Assembly (NCBI GenBank): GCA_036824005.1
Contig: DAITBA010000010.1
Location: 1-64,000 of the forward strand
Direction of reading: 5' to 3'
Origin: DAITBA01 sp036824005
Lineage (GTDB): Bacteria > Pseudomonadota > Gammaproteobacteria > Burkholderiales > Rhodocyclaceae
DNA length: 64,000 nucleotides
Shown here piece by piece: positions 8,520-17,278 of the stretch (position 1 is the first letter of the stretch; each line of letters opens with the position of its first letter). The notes under the pieces were generated by a model, which was not told the origin of the DNA, made no database searches, and saw only the letters and a program-made list of their open reading frames with translations. The translations under genes were made by a program, and so were the position numbers.

Positions 8520-9488
8520 TCAGCCGCGGGCCAGCGATTCGGGCCACGCCGGCAGGCGGTTGCCGCAGCCGGGGCAGAAGCTCTCGACGCCGACGAGTCC
8601 GCGGCCGCACTGAGTGCAGAAGGCCTTCACACCTGGCGGCAGTTGCGGTGCGCCTTGCGGATTGTCGAGCACGCGCTGAAATTCCCCGCTGTCGATCCAG
8701 GTGAGGAACTGATTGGCGCGCATGACCGTCCAGGGGTGCGTCTGGCCCATGGTGCTCAATCCCTTGGCAATCCAGCTCAGTTTGTCCATGTCCAGGGCCT
8801 CGAACTCCCGGGCCTGGGCGATGAAGTCCTCCGGATTCACCGCGTCCTTGAACTTCTGCGGCAGTCCGGCGAGCTTCATCATCGCCGTGATGGCAACGTT
8901 GGCGTCCTGGCAGGCGAGCAGTCCGGCACGATCCGCGGTGAATTCGGATGTGCGCTTCCAGTTGAGCAGGGCAATCTGAAGGCCCGCGCCCAGTAGTTCG
9001 CCGATGCCGAAAGTGGCGGCGCCGAGAATCTCGCCGATCACCGGCATGAACTCGGCGATCTGGTAGTAGAAGACGTGATTGCTCTTGACGTGCCCGACTT
9101 CGTGGGCGATGACGAAGAACAACTCGTCCTCGGTGAGGGAATCGATCGCTCCTGAATTGAGCACGATGAGCGGGCGCTCCACGCCGGCGGTGAAGGCATT
9201 GATGTCGCCGCCGCCGGCGATGTACAGCTCCGGCACTTTCGGCAGGTCGAGGACAGCGCATGCCTCCTGCAGGCTGGCGTGCACATCCGGGAAGTTGTCA
9301 GCGTTGACGCGCAGATAGCTGCCCGTGAGCTGTACGCGTAGCAGGCGCTCGAAGCCCCACTCGTTGAGCTTGCGTACCAGGGTGTCCAGTCCCTTCGTCT
9401 TCTCCAGAGCGTCGAGAGCCTTCGTGTCGAGCGGATGTTCGTAGGCTTGGGGCCGCAGCCCGGCCAGTTGGCGGCGTGCCATGGGCAT
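8520..9488 (-). CDS. M48 family zinc metalloprotease with C-terminal zinc ribbon
   Basis: The 322-residue protein has an M48 peptidase domain: zinc site HEVGH (129-133) and third ligand Glu in SEFTADRAG (Glu182), preceded by YIAGGGDINAFTAG, the usual M48 lead-in. The stretch around 140-175 (MPVIGEILGAATFGIGELLGAGLQIALL) is hydrophobic and could be membrane-associated. Residues about 290-315 form a CxxC...CxxC zinc ribbon (CTQCGRG, CPGCGNR). There is no signal peptide. It starts four bases after the TM2 gene stop and ends 13 bp before the CHAT-TIR gene, so the three are one operon. In this context it might act as protease or regulator of the CHAT-TIR protein; that is inference. Confidence 0.88.
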   Translation of the reverse strand: MPMARRQLAGLRPQAYEHPLDTKALDALEKTKGLDTLVRKLNEWGFERLLRVQLTGSYLRVNADNFPDVHASLQEACAVLDLPKVPELYIAGGGDINAFTAGVERPLIVLNSGAIDSLTEDELFFVIAHEVGHVKSNHVFYYQIAEFMPVIGEILGAATFGIGELLGAGLQIALLNWKRTSEFTADRAGLLACQDANVAITAMMKLAGLPQKFKDAVNPEDFIAQAREFEALDMDKLSWIAKGLSTMGQTHPWTVMRANQFLTWIDSGEFQRVLDNPQGAPQLPPGVKAFCTQCGRGLVGVESFCPGCGNRLPAWPESLARG

Positions 9489-9492
9489 ATCG

Positions 9493-9879
9493 CTACCAGA
9501 GCGGCGCCTTGCCGCCTGCTACTCGGTAGGCGTCGATGATCGACCAGATGCCGATGGCAAGGGAAGCGATGCCCCCCGTGGGAACGAACAGCAGCAGGAA
9601 AGCCACCAGCATCACGGCGCCCTTCTTGATGTCGCCGTTGTAGAACTGTCCCACGCCGCAGATGATCAAGGAGAGGATGGCCGCCAGCACCGGGTTCTTG
9701 TCACTGGCGTAGCGCTTGCCCGGGGCGGCCGCTGCGAGTCCTTGTCCGCGCCTGGTGTCGCCACCGGCGGCAGGCTGGGGCTGGGTCTGGGGCGGGGCGC
9801 CGATGGTAAGGGATGCCCCGCACTTCTGGCAGAACTTGGCAGCGTCGTCGTTTTGCGTGCCGCACTTGGAACAGAACAT
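9493..9879 (-). CDS. Zinc-ribbon TM2-like small membrane protein
   Basis: The 128-residue protein begins with a four-cysteine zinc ribbon (MFCSKCG, FCQKCG; Cys3, 6, 17, 20), then a Pro/Gln/Ala linker and a hydrophobic C-terminal hairpin with TM2 character (SLIICGVGQFYNGDIKKGA, then IGIWSIIDAYRVA). The zinc ribbon should face the cytoplasm. ATG 9879 is chosen: GGGAGG lies seven bases upstream, while the ATG at 9921 falls inside the extended -10 promoter element and would not be transcribed. It is the first gene of the TM2/M48/CHAT-TIR operon. Both it and the M48 protein carry zinc ribbons, which hints that they meet a shared partner. Confidence 0.82.
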   Translation of the reverse strand: MFCSKCGTQNDDAAKFCQKCGASLTIGAPPQTQPQPAAGGDTRRGQGLAAAAPGKRYASDKNPVLAAILSLIICGVGQFYNGDIKKGAVMLVAFLLLFVPTGGIASLAIGIWSIIDAYRVAGGKAPLW

Positions 9880-9920
9880 GGACCCGCCTCCCGCGCTTTG
9901 CTGTTGATTGTTCTCGTCCA

Positions 9921-9948
9921 TTTATAGCAGAGCCGATGACTTTGGCAA
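9921..9948 (-). promoter_or_regulatory. Sigma-70 promoter of the TM2-M48-CHAT-TIR operon
   Basis: On the minus strand TTGCCA (9948-9943) is followed after 16 bases by TATAAA (9926-9921) with an extended TG one base before it (TGCTATAAA). It matches five of six -35 and five of six -10 positions. The start site would be near 9914, giving a leader of about 35 nt that contains the GGGAGG ribosome binding site. Confidence 0.65.
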
Positions 9949-10116
9949 AGCCGCGCGCGCGTCGGGCGCAGAGTTCAGCGTCGGCATTCAGGCTGGCAAG
10001 CGGTTTGCCGGTGTCTAGAATGAAAGTGACCGACCAAGCCGACAGAGCACCCATGCGTCGGGCTGTCTGAGGAAGCGCGGCGGTAGTTCGACAAACAACC
10101 AACTGGAGACATCATC

Positions 10117-10716
10117 ATGCAAACGTGCATCGCTTTCCGGCGCCTGCGGCTGGCGTCGGCCTTGTTCCTCGCCGCGTCTTCCTTCGGCCTTTCGGATGCG
10201 GCCCGCGCCGGCCCCGAGGACGACATGCTGCAGGCCTACAAGGCGCATCGCGTCGGCGAATACGCGCAATCGATTTCAGTCTGGCGGCGTTTGGCCGAGG
10301 ACGGGCAGGCGGACGCCCAGTACAACCTCGGCGTCATCTACCACCACGGCGACGGCGTCGCGCAGGACTTCCAGGAGGCGCTCAAGTGGTACAGCCGGGC
10401 GGCCCAGAATGGCGACGTCGAGGCGCAGCGGGCGATCGGCAGCATGTACATGCGTGGCCAGGGCGTGGCGCAGAACGAGAAGGTCGGCATGCGCTTCATG
10501 ATGCTGAGCAAGGCGCTCGCCCACCACGAGCACATGCACGCCGCGGCGAAGTGGAGCGGCCAGCTCGAACGCGCCATCTGGCAGGACGAACGCGACCGGC
10601 TCGAACTGCTCTACGTGCAATCGCTGGAGAACAGCGACTTGGTGATCGCCGATCTCAGGCGGCGGGCGGGCATGGACACCGGCGAGCAGCCGTCCATGAT
10701 CGCCCAGTTGCGTTGA
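10117..10716 (+). CDS. Sel1-like repeat protein, exported
   Basis: This 199-residue protein has a signal peptide (LASALFLAASSFGLSDAARA, cleavage near residue 31), then tandem Sel1-type helical repeats: GQADAQYNLGVIYHHGDGV, DFQEALKWYSRAAQNGDVEA and AIGSMYMRGQGVAQ. Sel1 repeats form solenoids that bind other proteins; no enzyme activity is expected. GGAGA stands at a suitable distance before ATG 10117. It is divergent from the TM2/M48/CHAT-TIR operon, sharing a 195-bp intergenic region, so co-regulation is possible. The specific partner is unknown. Confidence 0.83.
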   Translation: MQTCIAFRRLRLASALFLAASSFGLSDAARAGPEDDMLQAYKAHRVGEYAQSISVWRRLAEDGQADAQYNLGVIYHHGDGVAQDFQEALKWYSRAAQNGDVEAQRAIGSMYMRGQGVAQNEKVGMRFMMLSKALAHHEHMHAAAKWSGQLERAIWQDERDRLELLYVQSLENSDLVIADLRRRAGMDTGEQPSMIAQLR

Positions 10717-10759
10717 TGCGGAGCGCGCAACGCACGGGCGGGCGGTCGATCGGAAAGTA

Positions 10760-10954
10760 TCACTCGCCCGCCAGACGGTAGCCGACCCCGGCTTCGGTCA
10801 GCGGGAAGTGCGGCTGCGCCGGGTCGGCTTCCAGCTTGTGGCGCAGTTGCGCCATGTCGATGCGCACGTAGGGGCTGTGATCGATGTAGGCCGGGCCCTA
10901 GACCTCCTTCAGCAACTGCCGGTGCGTGAGCACCTTGCCGGCGTGTTTGATTCG
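10760..10954 (-). pseudogene. Remnant of an OmpR/KdpE-type response regulator C-terminus
   Basis: The minus strand encodes a truncated winged-helix DNA-binding domain: KHAGKVLTHRQLLKEV, then an in-frame TAG (10900-10898), then GPAYIDHSPYVRIDMAQLR, KLEADPAQPHF and LTEAGVGYRLAGE, ending in TGA at 10760. In KdpE-like proteins the TAG position is the Trp of VWGP, so a TGG-to-TAG change is likely. The receiver domain and the first half of the DNA-binding domain are absent; just upstream is the end of the CorA-type gene. The fragment is the tail of a gene removed by deletion. No kdpFABC or kdpD is seen here. Confidence 0.8.
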
Positions 10955-10980
10955 GCGCGCGCGGTGGCGGGCGCGGAGTC

Positions 10981-11952
10981 TCACAGCCAGCCCGTGCGCT
11001 TCAGTCGCCGGTAGAGCCATACGCAGCCCGCGCCGGTGGCGAGGAGAGCTAGCGGATAGCCTACCGGCCAATCCAACTCGGGCATGAATTTGAAGTTCAT
11101 CCCGTACATGCTGAACACCATGGTCGGCACGGCAAGTATGGCGCCCCAGCCCGCCAGGGTCTTGACGACCTCGTTCTGCCTCAGTGACATCAGGGCGAGG
11201 TTGACCTCCAGTGCATCGGCCAGCATCCCGCGCAGGTTGTCGGTGGAAGTGGATACCCGTGTAGCATGATCCATGACATCGCGGAAATACGCGCGCAGCT
11301 CCTTGGGTACCAGCTCCTGGTGGAAGCGCATGAGCTGGTTGCAGATATCCATCACCGGCGTGGCGACATTCTGCAGTTCGAGCAGTTCCTGCTTCAGAGC
11401 GTATAGACGCTCGATGGTCTGGCGGTCGAAACGGTCCTTGAAGATGTCTGCCTCGAGCAGGTCGAAGCGATGCTTGAACGCGTCGACGATGGGCAAGTAG
11501 TTGTCCACCACGAAGTCCATGATTGCATAGACCGCGAAGCCCGGGCCGAGCGCGAGTTGCTGCGGCGCCGCCTCGCAGCGGCTGCGCACCTTGGCGTAAG
11601 GGGTCGAAGCACCGTGGCGGATGGAAACGAGATAGTGCCGGCCGACGAACAAATGGGTCTCGCCGAGCTGCATCTCGTCGTTCCACCACTGCGCCGTGTG
11701 CAGGACGATAAACAGCCCGTCGCCATATTCCTCGATCTTCGGCCGCTGGTGAGCGAACTGGGCATCCTCGATGGCCAGCTCGTGCAGGCTGAATTCCTCC
11801 TGAACCTTCTGCAGCAGGGGCAGGGACGGTTCGTGCAAGCCGAGCCAGACGAAGGTGTTGTCCTGCTTGACGAGCTCGCTGATGTCGTCGATGGCGACCT
11901 CGCCGAGCGGTTCGCCCTTGCGGTAGGCAGTGCAATTGACAATTGAATGCAT
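10981..11952 (-). CDS. corA: CorA-like divalent cation transporter
   Basis: The 323-residue product is a CorA/ZntB-family channel for Mg2+ or related divalent ions in the inner membrane. A large cytoplasmic N-terminal domain is followed by long helices (about 150-260) and two C-terminal membrane segments; the signature YGMNFKFMPEL follows the first (GWGAILAVPTMVFSM). The last residues (YRRLKRTGW) are basic, as usual for the cytoplasmic tail. MHSIVNCTAY at 11952 is preferred over an upstream ATG at 12063, which would add 37 atypical residues. It lies 192 bp downstream of ppk1 on the same strand. Confidence 0.9.
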   Translation of the reverse strand: MHSIVNCTAYRKGEPLGEVAIDDISELVKQDNTFVWLGLHEPSLPLLQKVQEEFSLHELAIEDAQFAHQRPKIEEYGDGLFIVLHTAQWWNDEMQLGETHLFVGRHYLVSIRHGASTPYAKVRSRCEAAPQQLALGPGFAVYAIMDFVVDNYLPIVDAFKHRFDLLEADIFKDRFDRQTIERLYALKQELLELQNVATPVMDICNQLMRFHQELVPKELRAYFRDVMDHATRVSTSTDNLRGMLADALEVNLALMSLRQNEVVKTLAGWGAILAVPTMVFSMYGMNFKFMPELDWPVGYPLALLATGAGCVWLYRRLKRTGWL

Positions 11953-12144
11953 AGGCAGATCTCGCGCCGGGCACGATAATGTTTGAGCACAGTCGCATTT
12001 TCCCACCATCGCGCGCGTCTGGGCAGAGATCGCAGGTGCACGCGTAGCGTTACCGCGCGGCATCGAGGGTCAGATTGAGCTGGAACACAACGAGCCCGGG
12101 CTTGCCCAACGTACTGACCCGGCGCTTCTCTCAAAGGGCCGCGT

Positions 12145-14226
12145 TCAGGGCGCCTTGGCGAGGTCCGCCAGGAGTGCCTCCTGGGCGCAGACGCGCGACC
12201 GTTGCGACGTCTTGAGTCGGTAGGCGCCGTCGCCGTCCATCTCCCAGGCTTGGCAGTTATCCGCGAGGTAGGGCTTGAGTCCTTCTTTGATGATGCGGCG
12301 CTTGAGCTTGTCGTCCAGTATGGGGAAGCACAGCTCGATGCGGCGGAAGAAGTTGCGCTCCATCCAGTCGGCGCTGGAGAGGAAGACCTTTTCTTCGCCG
12401 CCGGCGTGAAAGCAGAAAATGCGCGAGTGTTCGAGAAAGCGGCCGACGATGGAGCGCACGCGGATGCGCTGCGACAGTCCCGGAACGCCGGGCCGCAGCG
12501 CGCATACCCCGCGCACGATCAGGTCGATTTCCACACCTGCCTGCGACGCCTCGTAGAGCGCGTCGATCGTTCCCGGTTCGAGCAGCGAATTCATCTTGGC
12601 GATGATCTTCGCCGGCTGGCCGGCCCTGGCCGCTTGTGCCTCGGCATGGATCGCGGCGATGACGGAGGAGTGGAGCGAGAACGGCGCCTGCCAGACATGA
12701 TGCAGCCGGCCCGCCCGGCCCAGGCCGGTGAGCTGCTTGAATACCTCGTTGATGTCGTCGCCGATCTCGGCGTTGCAGGTCAGCAGTCCGAAGTCGGTGT
12801 AAAAGCGCGTCGTGCGCGGATGGTAGTTGCCTGTACCCAGATGCATATAGCGTCTCAGGCCGCCATCCTCGCGGCGCACGATCAGCAACATCTTTGCGTG
12901 GGTCTTGTAGCCGACGACGCCATAGACGACGTGGGCGCCGACCTCCTCCAGTCGGGTCGCCCAGTTGATGTTTGCCTCCTCGTCGAAGCGCGCCATCAGC
13001 TCCACCACCACCGTTACTTCCTTGCCCTTCTGGGCGGCGCGAACCAGCGACTCCATGAGGACGGAATCGGTGCCGGTGCGATAGACGGTCATCTTGATCG
13101 CGACCACCCGGGGGTCGTCCACCGCCTGCTGCAGCAGGTCGATGACGGGCGCGAAGGATTGGAAGGGGTGGTGCAGAAGAACATCCTGTTTGTGTATGGC
13201 GGCGAACAGGTCGGCGCGTTTGTCCAGGGCCTTGGGGCGGCCGGGCTGGAAGGGCGGATACTTGAGATCGGGGCGCTCGACCGCATCGGGCAGCTGGTTC
13301 AGGCGCACCAGATTGACGATGCCGGGCACGCGGTACAAATCGTCCGCATCCAGCCCGAATTGTTGCAGCAGGAACTCCGCCATGGCCTCGGAGCAGTTAT
13401 CCGCCACCTCCAGCCGCACGGCATCGCCGAAGTGACGCTGGGGCAATTCGCCCTGCAAGGCGGTGCGGAGGTTCTTCACCTCCTCCTCGTCCACGAACAG
13501 ATCGCTGTTGCGCGTGACCCGGAACTGGTAGCAGCCGAGTACGCTCATGCCCGCGAACAACTCGTCCACGTGGGCGTGAAGGATGGAGGACAGGAATACG
13601 AAGCCGTAGGTTACCCCGGTCAGTTCCTGGGGCAGGCGAATCACCCGCGGCAGCGCCCGGGGCGCCTGGACGATGGCGGCACCGGAACTGCGGCCGAAGG
13701 CGTCGCGTCCCTCCAGCTCGACGGCAAAGTTCAGGCTCTTGTTGAGCACCCGCGGGAAAGGATGGGAAGGGTCCAGGCCGATGGGCGTCAGCACCGGCAT
13801 GACCTCGCGGAAGAAGTAGTCGCGGATCCAGGCTTTCTGCGGTTCGCTCCAGCGGCTGCGGCGCAGGATGTCGATACCCTGCTCGGCGAGCGCGGGCAGA
13901 ATCGCGTCGTTGAGCAGCGCGTACTGATCGGCGATCAGGGCATGGGTTTCTGCGCCGACGCGCCGGAACACTTCCTGGGGCAGCATGCCGTCGGCGCCCG
14001 CAGACAGCGAGCCGAGCTTGATCTGCTCCTTCAGGCCGGCGACGCGGATCTCGAAGAACTCGTCGAGGTTGCTGGAAACGATACACAGGAAGCGTAGCCG
14101 CTCCAGCAGCGGCACGTTCGGGTCTGCCGCCTGCTGCAGCACACGGCGGTTGAAGGCAAGCAGCGACAGTTCGCGGTTGAGAAAATGCTCGGCGGGAGAG
14201 CGCCGATGGGCCACATGGCGGTTCAT
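12145..14226 (-). CDS. ppk1: Polyphosphate kinase 1
   Basis: This 693-residue enzyme reversibly moves the terminal phosphate of ATP onto inorganic polyphosphate. The N-terminal domain begins FLNRELSLLAFNRRVL; the two phospholipase-D-like catalytic domains carry the histidines seen in GYKTHAKMLLIVRRE (the autophosphorylated His) and FLEHSRIFCFHAGG. ARFDEEANINWA is another family hallmark. Length is standard for PPK1. The ATG at 14226 (MNRHVAHRRS) is preferred over 14391 because the extra 55 residues are unlike PPK1. It is divergent from ppx, a common arrangement that pairs synthesis and breakdown of polyphosphate. Confidence 0.96.
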   Translation of the reverse strand: MNRHVAHRRSPAEHFLNRELSLLAFNRRVLQQAADPNVPLLERLRFLCIVSSNLDEFFEIRVAGLKEQIKLGSLSAGADGMLPQEVFRRVGAETHALIADQYALLNDAILPALAEQGIDILRRSRWSEPQKAWIRDYFFREVMPVLTPIGLDPSHPFPRVLNKSLNFAVELEGRDAFGRSSGAAIVQAPRALPRVIRLPQELTGVTYGFVFLSSILHAHVDELFAGMSVLGCYQFRVTRNSDLFVDEEEVKNLRTALQGELPQRHFGDAVRLEVADNCSEAMAEFLLQQFGLDADDLYRVPGIVNLVRLNQLPDAVERPDLKYPPFQPGRPKALDKRADLFAAIHKQDVLLHHPFQSFAPVIDLLQQAVDDPRVVAIKMTVYRTGTDSVLMESLVRAAQKGKEVTVVVELMARFDEEANINWATRLEEVGAHVVYGVVGYKTHAKMLLIVRREDGGLRRYMHLGTGNYHPRTTRFYTDFGLLTCNAEIGDDINEVFKQLTGLGRAGRLHHVWQAPFSLHSSVIAAIHAEAQAARAGQPAKIIAKMNSLLEPGTIDALYEASQAGVEIDLIVRGVCALRPGVPGLSQRIRVRSIVGRFLEHSRIFCFHAGGEEKVFLSSADWMERNFFRRIELCFPILDDKLKRRIIKEGLKPYLADNCQAWEMDGDGAYRLKTSQRSRVCAQEALLADLAKAP

Positions 14227-14468
14227 GGATCGGTGCGAAATGGAAATCGGCCGTGGTCGCGGATGATAGCACCGCCGGATTGAGGTGCCGTCCGCGGCGG
14301 ACTTCAGGCTCGGGCCGCCCAAGTATGTGACAGGCTTGTTGCAGTAATATGACCGCACGGCCCGCCAGCACCGGCTGCGCGCGGCATGCAAGGCGACTTG
14401 ATCACGGATGATAGAATGCGCGCGGCGTTCCGACGGGCGAAGGCACAGGCAAATCAGGGGGCAGCAGG

Positions 14469-15974
14469 ATGGGCTACGAGCTGGTTGCGGCGGTGGATCT
14501 CGGGTCCAACAGTTTTCGCCTCCAGGTCGGGCGCGTTGTGGACGACCAGATCTATCCCCTCGACTCGCTCAAGGAGCCGGTGCGCCTGGGCGCCGGACTG
14601 ACGCAGCAGAAAACCCTCGACGGTGCCTCGCAGATCCGTGCGCTCGAAGCCCTGCGCCGGTTTGGCGAACGTCTGCGCGGCTTCGAGTCCGGGGCGGTGC
14701 GTGCCGTGGCCACCAACGCCCTGCGCGTGGCCAAGAACGGCCCCCAGTTCCTGGTGCAGGCGGAAGCCGCGCTCGGTTTTCCCATCGAGGTAGTGGCCGG
14801 CCGCGAGGAGGCGCGCCTCATCTACGTCGGCGTTGCCCACAGCCTGCCCGATCCAGGCAAGCAGCAACTCGTGGTGGACATCGGCGGTGGCTCCACCGAG
14901 TTCATCATCGGCAAGCGCTTCGAGCCGATCGTGCTGGAATCGCTGTACATGGGTTGCGTCAGTTATACCCTGAAGTTCTTCCCGCGCGGGCGCATCGACA
15001 AGCCCGGGCTCAAGGAGGCAGAGCTTGCCGCACGCCGCGAACTGCAGGCCATCGTCCGTCCGTTCCGGGAAGTCTCCTGGGAGCGCGCCGTGGGCTCCAG
15101 CGGCACGGCCAAGGCGCTTGCCGACATCATCGAGCTGAGCGGCTGGAGCGATCAGGGCATCAGTCGCGGCGGCCTGGAGCAGTTGAAGGCCCACCTGCTG
15201 CGTGTCGGCGACATCAACAAGGTGCAACTGCCAGGCCTGCGTCCCGACCGCGTTCCGGTGCTGCCAGGCGGGCTGGCGATCATGTCGGCGGTGTTCAAGG
15301 AATTCTGCCTGGAGCACCTGATGTTTTCCGAAGGCGCGCTGCGCCTCGGGGTGCTCTACGACCTGCTTGGTCGCTATCACGACAAGGACCTGCGCGATGC
15401 TACGGTGCAGCAATTCATGCGCCGCTATCAGGTGGAGCTGGGTCAGGCACAGCGCGTGGCCGATACGGCGCTGTTCTTTCTCGGCCAGGTGCGCCGCGGC
15501 GAGGGCGACGAGGAGGACGATGCCGTACGCTTCCTGCGCTGGGCCGCCCAGCTCCATGAGATCGGCATTTCGGTGGCACACAGCAGCTACCACAAACACA
15601 GCACCTACATTCTGGCCAACGCCGACATGCCGGGGTTTTCGAAGATGGATCAGGGCCGGCTGGCGCGCCTGGTGCTCGCCCATCGCGGCAAGCTGGAACG
15701 GGTTCAGGCGATGGACCCGGACAATCCCGACTGGTTGCTCATCTGCTGCCTGCGGCTGGCGGCACTGATCCATCGCGCTCGCGACAACGCGCCGCTGCCA
15801 CCCCTTGCGCTCCAGGCCGGAGCCAAGGGCTTTCAGCTTGTCGCCGACGCCCAGTGGCTGGAACAGTCGCCGCTCACGGCCGCGGCGCTGGAGGAGGAGG
15901 GCCGGCAGTGGTCGCAGGTGGGCAAGGAGTTCCGGGTCAAGGCGCGCCGGGAAAAGGATCGGGCGGCGCTTTGA
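14469..15974 (+). CDS. ppx: Exopolyphosphatase (Ppx/GppA family)
   Basis: The 501-residue protein belongs to the sugar kinase/actin/Hsp70 superfamily: AVDLGSNSFRLQVGR at the N-terminus is the first phosphate loop and VVDIGGGSTEFIIG (near 140) the second. The C-terminal helical domain contains an HD-like segment (AAQLHEIGISVAHSSYHKHS). It removes terminal phosphates from polyphosphate and, in some family members, the gamma phosphate of pppGpp, which would connect it to relA. It is divergent from ppk1 across 242 bp that must contain both promoters; I could not place them with confidence. Confidence 0.94.
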   Translation: MGYELVAAVDLGSNSFRLQVGRVVDDQIYPLDSLKEPVRLGAGLTQQKTLDGASQIRALEALRRFGERLRGFESGAVRAVATNALRVAKNGPQFLVQAEAALGFPIEVVAGREEARLIYVGVAHSLPDPGKQQLVVDIGGGSTEFIIGKRFEPIVLESLYMGCVSYTLKFFPRGRIDKPGLKEAELAARRELQAIVRPFREVSWERAVGSSGTAKALADIIELSGWSDQGISRGGLEQLKAHLLRVGDINKVQLPGLRPDRVPVLPGGLAIMSAVFKEFCLEHLMFSEGALRLGVLYDLLGRYHDKDLRDATVQQFMRRYQVELGQAQRVADTALFFLGQVRRGEGDEEDDAVRFLRWAAQLHEIGISVAHSSYHKHSTYILANADMPGFSKMDQGRLARLVLAHRGKLERVQAMDPDNPDWLLICCLRLAALIHRARDNAPLPPLALQAGAKGFQLVADAQWLEQSPLTAAALEEEGRQWSQVGKEFRVKARREKDRAAL

Positions 15975-16008
15975 AGCAGCGCGTCCGACTGTCCGACTTG
16001 CCTCGGCC

Positions 16009-17133
16009 ATGACATCCGCCTCCCTGTCGCTCGAAGCCGGCACCGAGGGCCGGCGCCGTGCCCGGCTCGGCGGCGACTGGACGCTGGTTTCTCTCACGCC
16101 GCACCTGGCGCAGATCCAGGCGCAGCTCGCCGGCCATGGGCGCGACCCGGCACTGGAGTGGGATCTGACGGGGGTCGGCGCCCTGGACAGCGTCGGCGCC
16201 ATGCTCCTCTGGCACGCTTGGGGACGGCGATTGCCGGCGCAATTCGCGGCCAGCGAAACGCAGCGGGGCGTGTTGGCGCGCATCAGCGCGGCCCTGGCGG
16301 AGCCGGAGGGAAAACCGCCGGCCGTCAAGGCTTCCGACCTGCTCGCGCGTGCCGGCTGGTTCGGCATCAAGGTCGTCGATCATGCCGTGACCATCGTCGC
16401 CCTGATCGGCCAGTTGCTGCTCGATGGGCTCCATTGCCTGCGTCATCCCGCCGACATGCCGTGGCGGGAAACCTCCGCCAACCTGTTCAAGGCGGGTGCG
16501 CGGGCGATGCCCGTGGCGGCGCTGGTGGGCTTTCTCATCGGGGTGACGTTGAGCTATCTGTCCGCCTTGCAGCTAAGCACGCTTGGCGCCGAGAACTTCA
16601 TCGTCAACATCCTCGGCCTGGGCATCGTGCGCGAACTGGGGCCCGTGCTGGTGGCGGTACTGGTCGCCGGGCGCTCCGGCTCCGCCATGACCGCCCAGCT
16701 CGGCGTCATGCGCGTCACCGAGGAGATCGACGCCTTGGCCACCATGGGCGTGTCGCGCACGGTGCGCCTGGTGCTGCCGAAGGTGACGGCACTGGCGATC
16801 GCCATGCCGCTGCTGGTGCTGTGGACCGATGTCACGGCACTCACCGGCGGCATGATCGCCGCACAGATCCAGCTCGATATCAGCTACGGTTACTTCATCG
16901 AGGAACTGCCCAAGGCCGTGCCGGTGGCCAACCTGTGGATCGGCTTGGCCAAGGGCGCGGTGTTCGGCTTTCTCATCGCCCTGGTCGCGTGCCACTTCGG
17001 CCTGCGCGTACGGCCGAACACCGAGAGCTTGTCCGCGAATACCACGCGGTCGGTGGTCACGGCGATCACGGTAGTCATTCTGGTGGACGCCGTGTTCGCC
17101 ATTGCCACCCGCTCGATCGGGCTGCCGGTATGA
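16009..17133 (+). CDS. mlaE: MlaE-type ABC lipid transporter permease with N-terminal STAS domain
   Basis: The 374-residue protein has a cytoplasmic STAS-like domain (about 1-95; WDLTGVGALDSVGAMLLWHAW) fused to an MlaE permease domain (about 125-374). Family motifs include NFIVNILGLGIVRELGPVL, AGRSGSAMTAQLGVMRVTEE and IDALATMGVSR. It should form the inner-membrane core of a phospholipid-trafficking ABC complex with the ATPase and MCE proteins encoded next. In the classical Mla system the STAS protein (MlaB) is separate; here it is fused, a known variant. The next gene is separated by an inverted-repeat element. Confidence 0.92.
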   Translation: MTSASLSLEAGTEGRRRARLGGDWTLVSLTPHLAQIQAQLAGHGRDPALEWDLTGVGALDSVGAMLLWHAWGRRLPAQFAASETQRGVLARISAALAEPEGKPPAVKASDLLARAGWFGIKVVDHAVTIVALIGQLLLDGLHCLRHPADMPWRETSANLFKAGARAMPVAALVGFLIGVTLSYLSALQLSTLGAENFIVNILGLGIVRELGPVLVAVLVAGRSGSAMTAQLGVMRVTEEIDALATMGVSRTVRLVLPKVTALAIAMPLLVLWTDVTALTGGMIAAQIQLDISYGYFIEELPKAVPVANLWIGLAKGAVFGFLIALVACHFGLRVRPNTESLSANTTRSVVTAITVVILVDAVFAIATRSIGLPV

Positions 17134-17150
17134 ACGTCGAAAATGCTGCT

Positions 17151-17278
17151 CACCACAAAGGACACCAAGAACACCGAGGGCGTTCGAGTGTTCGCAGCGC
17201 AGGTGCCGTGCGCCGATCCTGTGAAAGCGTGATCCCCGATAGCCGCCGCGTCTTGGTGTCCTTGGTGTGCTTGGTGGG
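17151..17278. repeat. Inverted-repeat (MITE/REP-like) element within the mla operon
   Basis: The left arm (17151-17178) begins CACCACAAAGGACACCAAG and the right arm (about 17252-17278) ends CTTGGTGTGCTTGGTGG; they are imperfect reverse complements across about 70 unrelated bases. Spurious translation gives the TKHTKDTK-type string that often marks a dispersed intergenic repeat in proteobacterial genomes. It fills almost the whole gap between the permease and ATPase genes and has no coding capacity. Confidence 0.7.

Noticed and set aside
9880..9921. 14-residue longer start of the TM2 protein
   Set aside because: The ATG at 9921 overlaps the -10 promoter element; the downstream ATG has the ribosome site.
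12202..14097. 631-residue plus-strand frame antisense to ppk1
   Set aside because: It mirrors the ppk1 codons; no family resemblance and ppk1 is certain.
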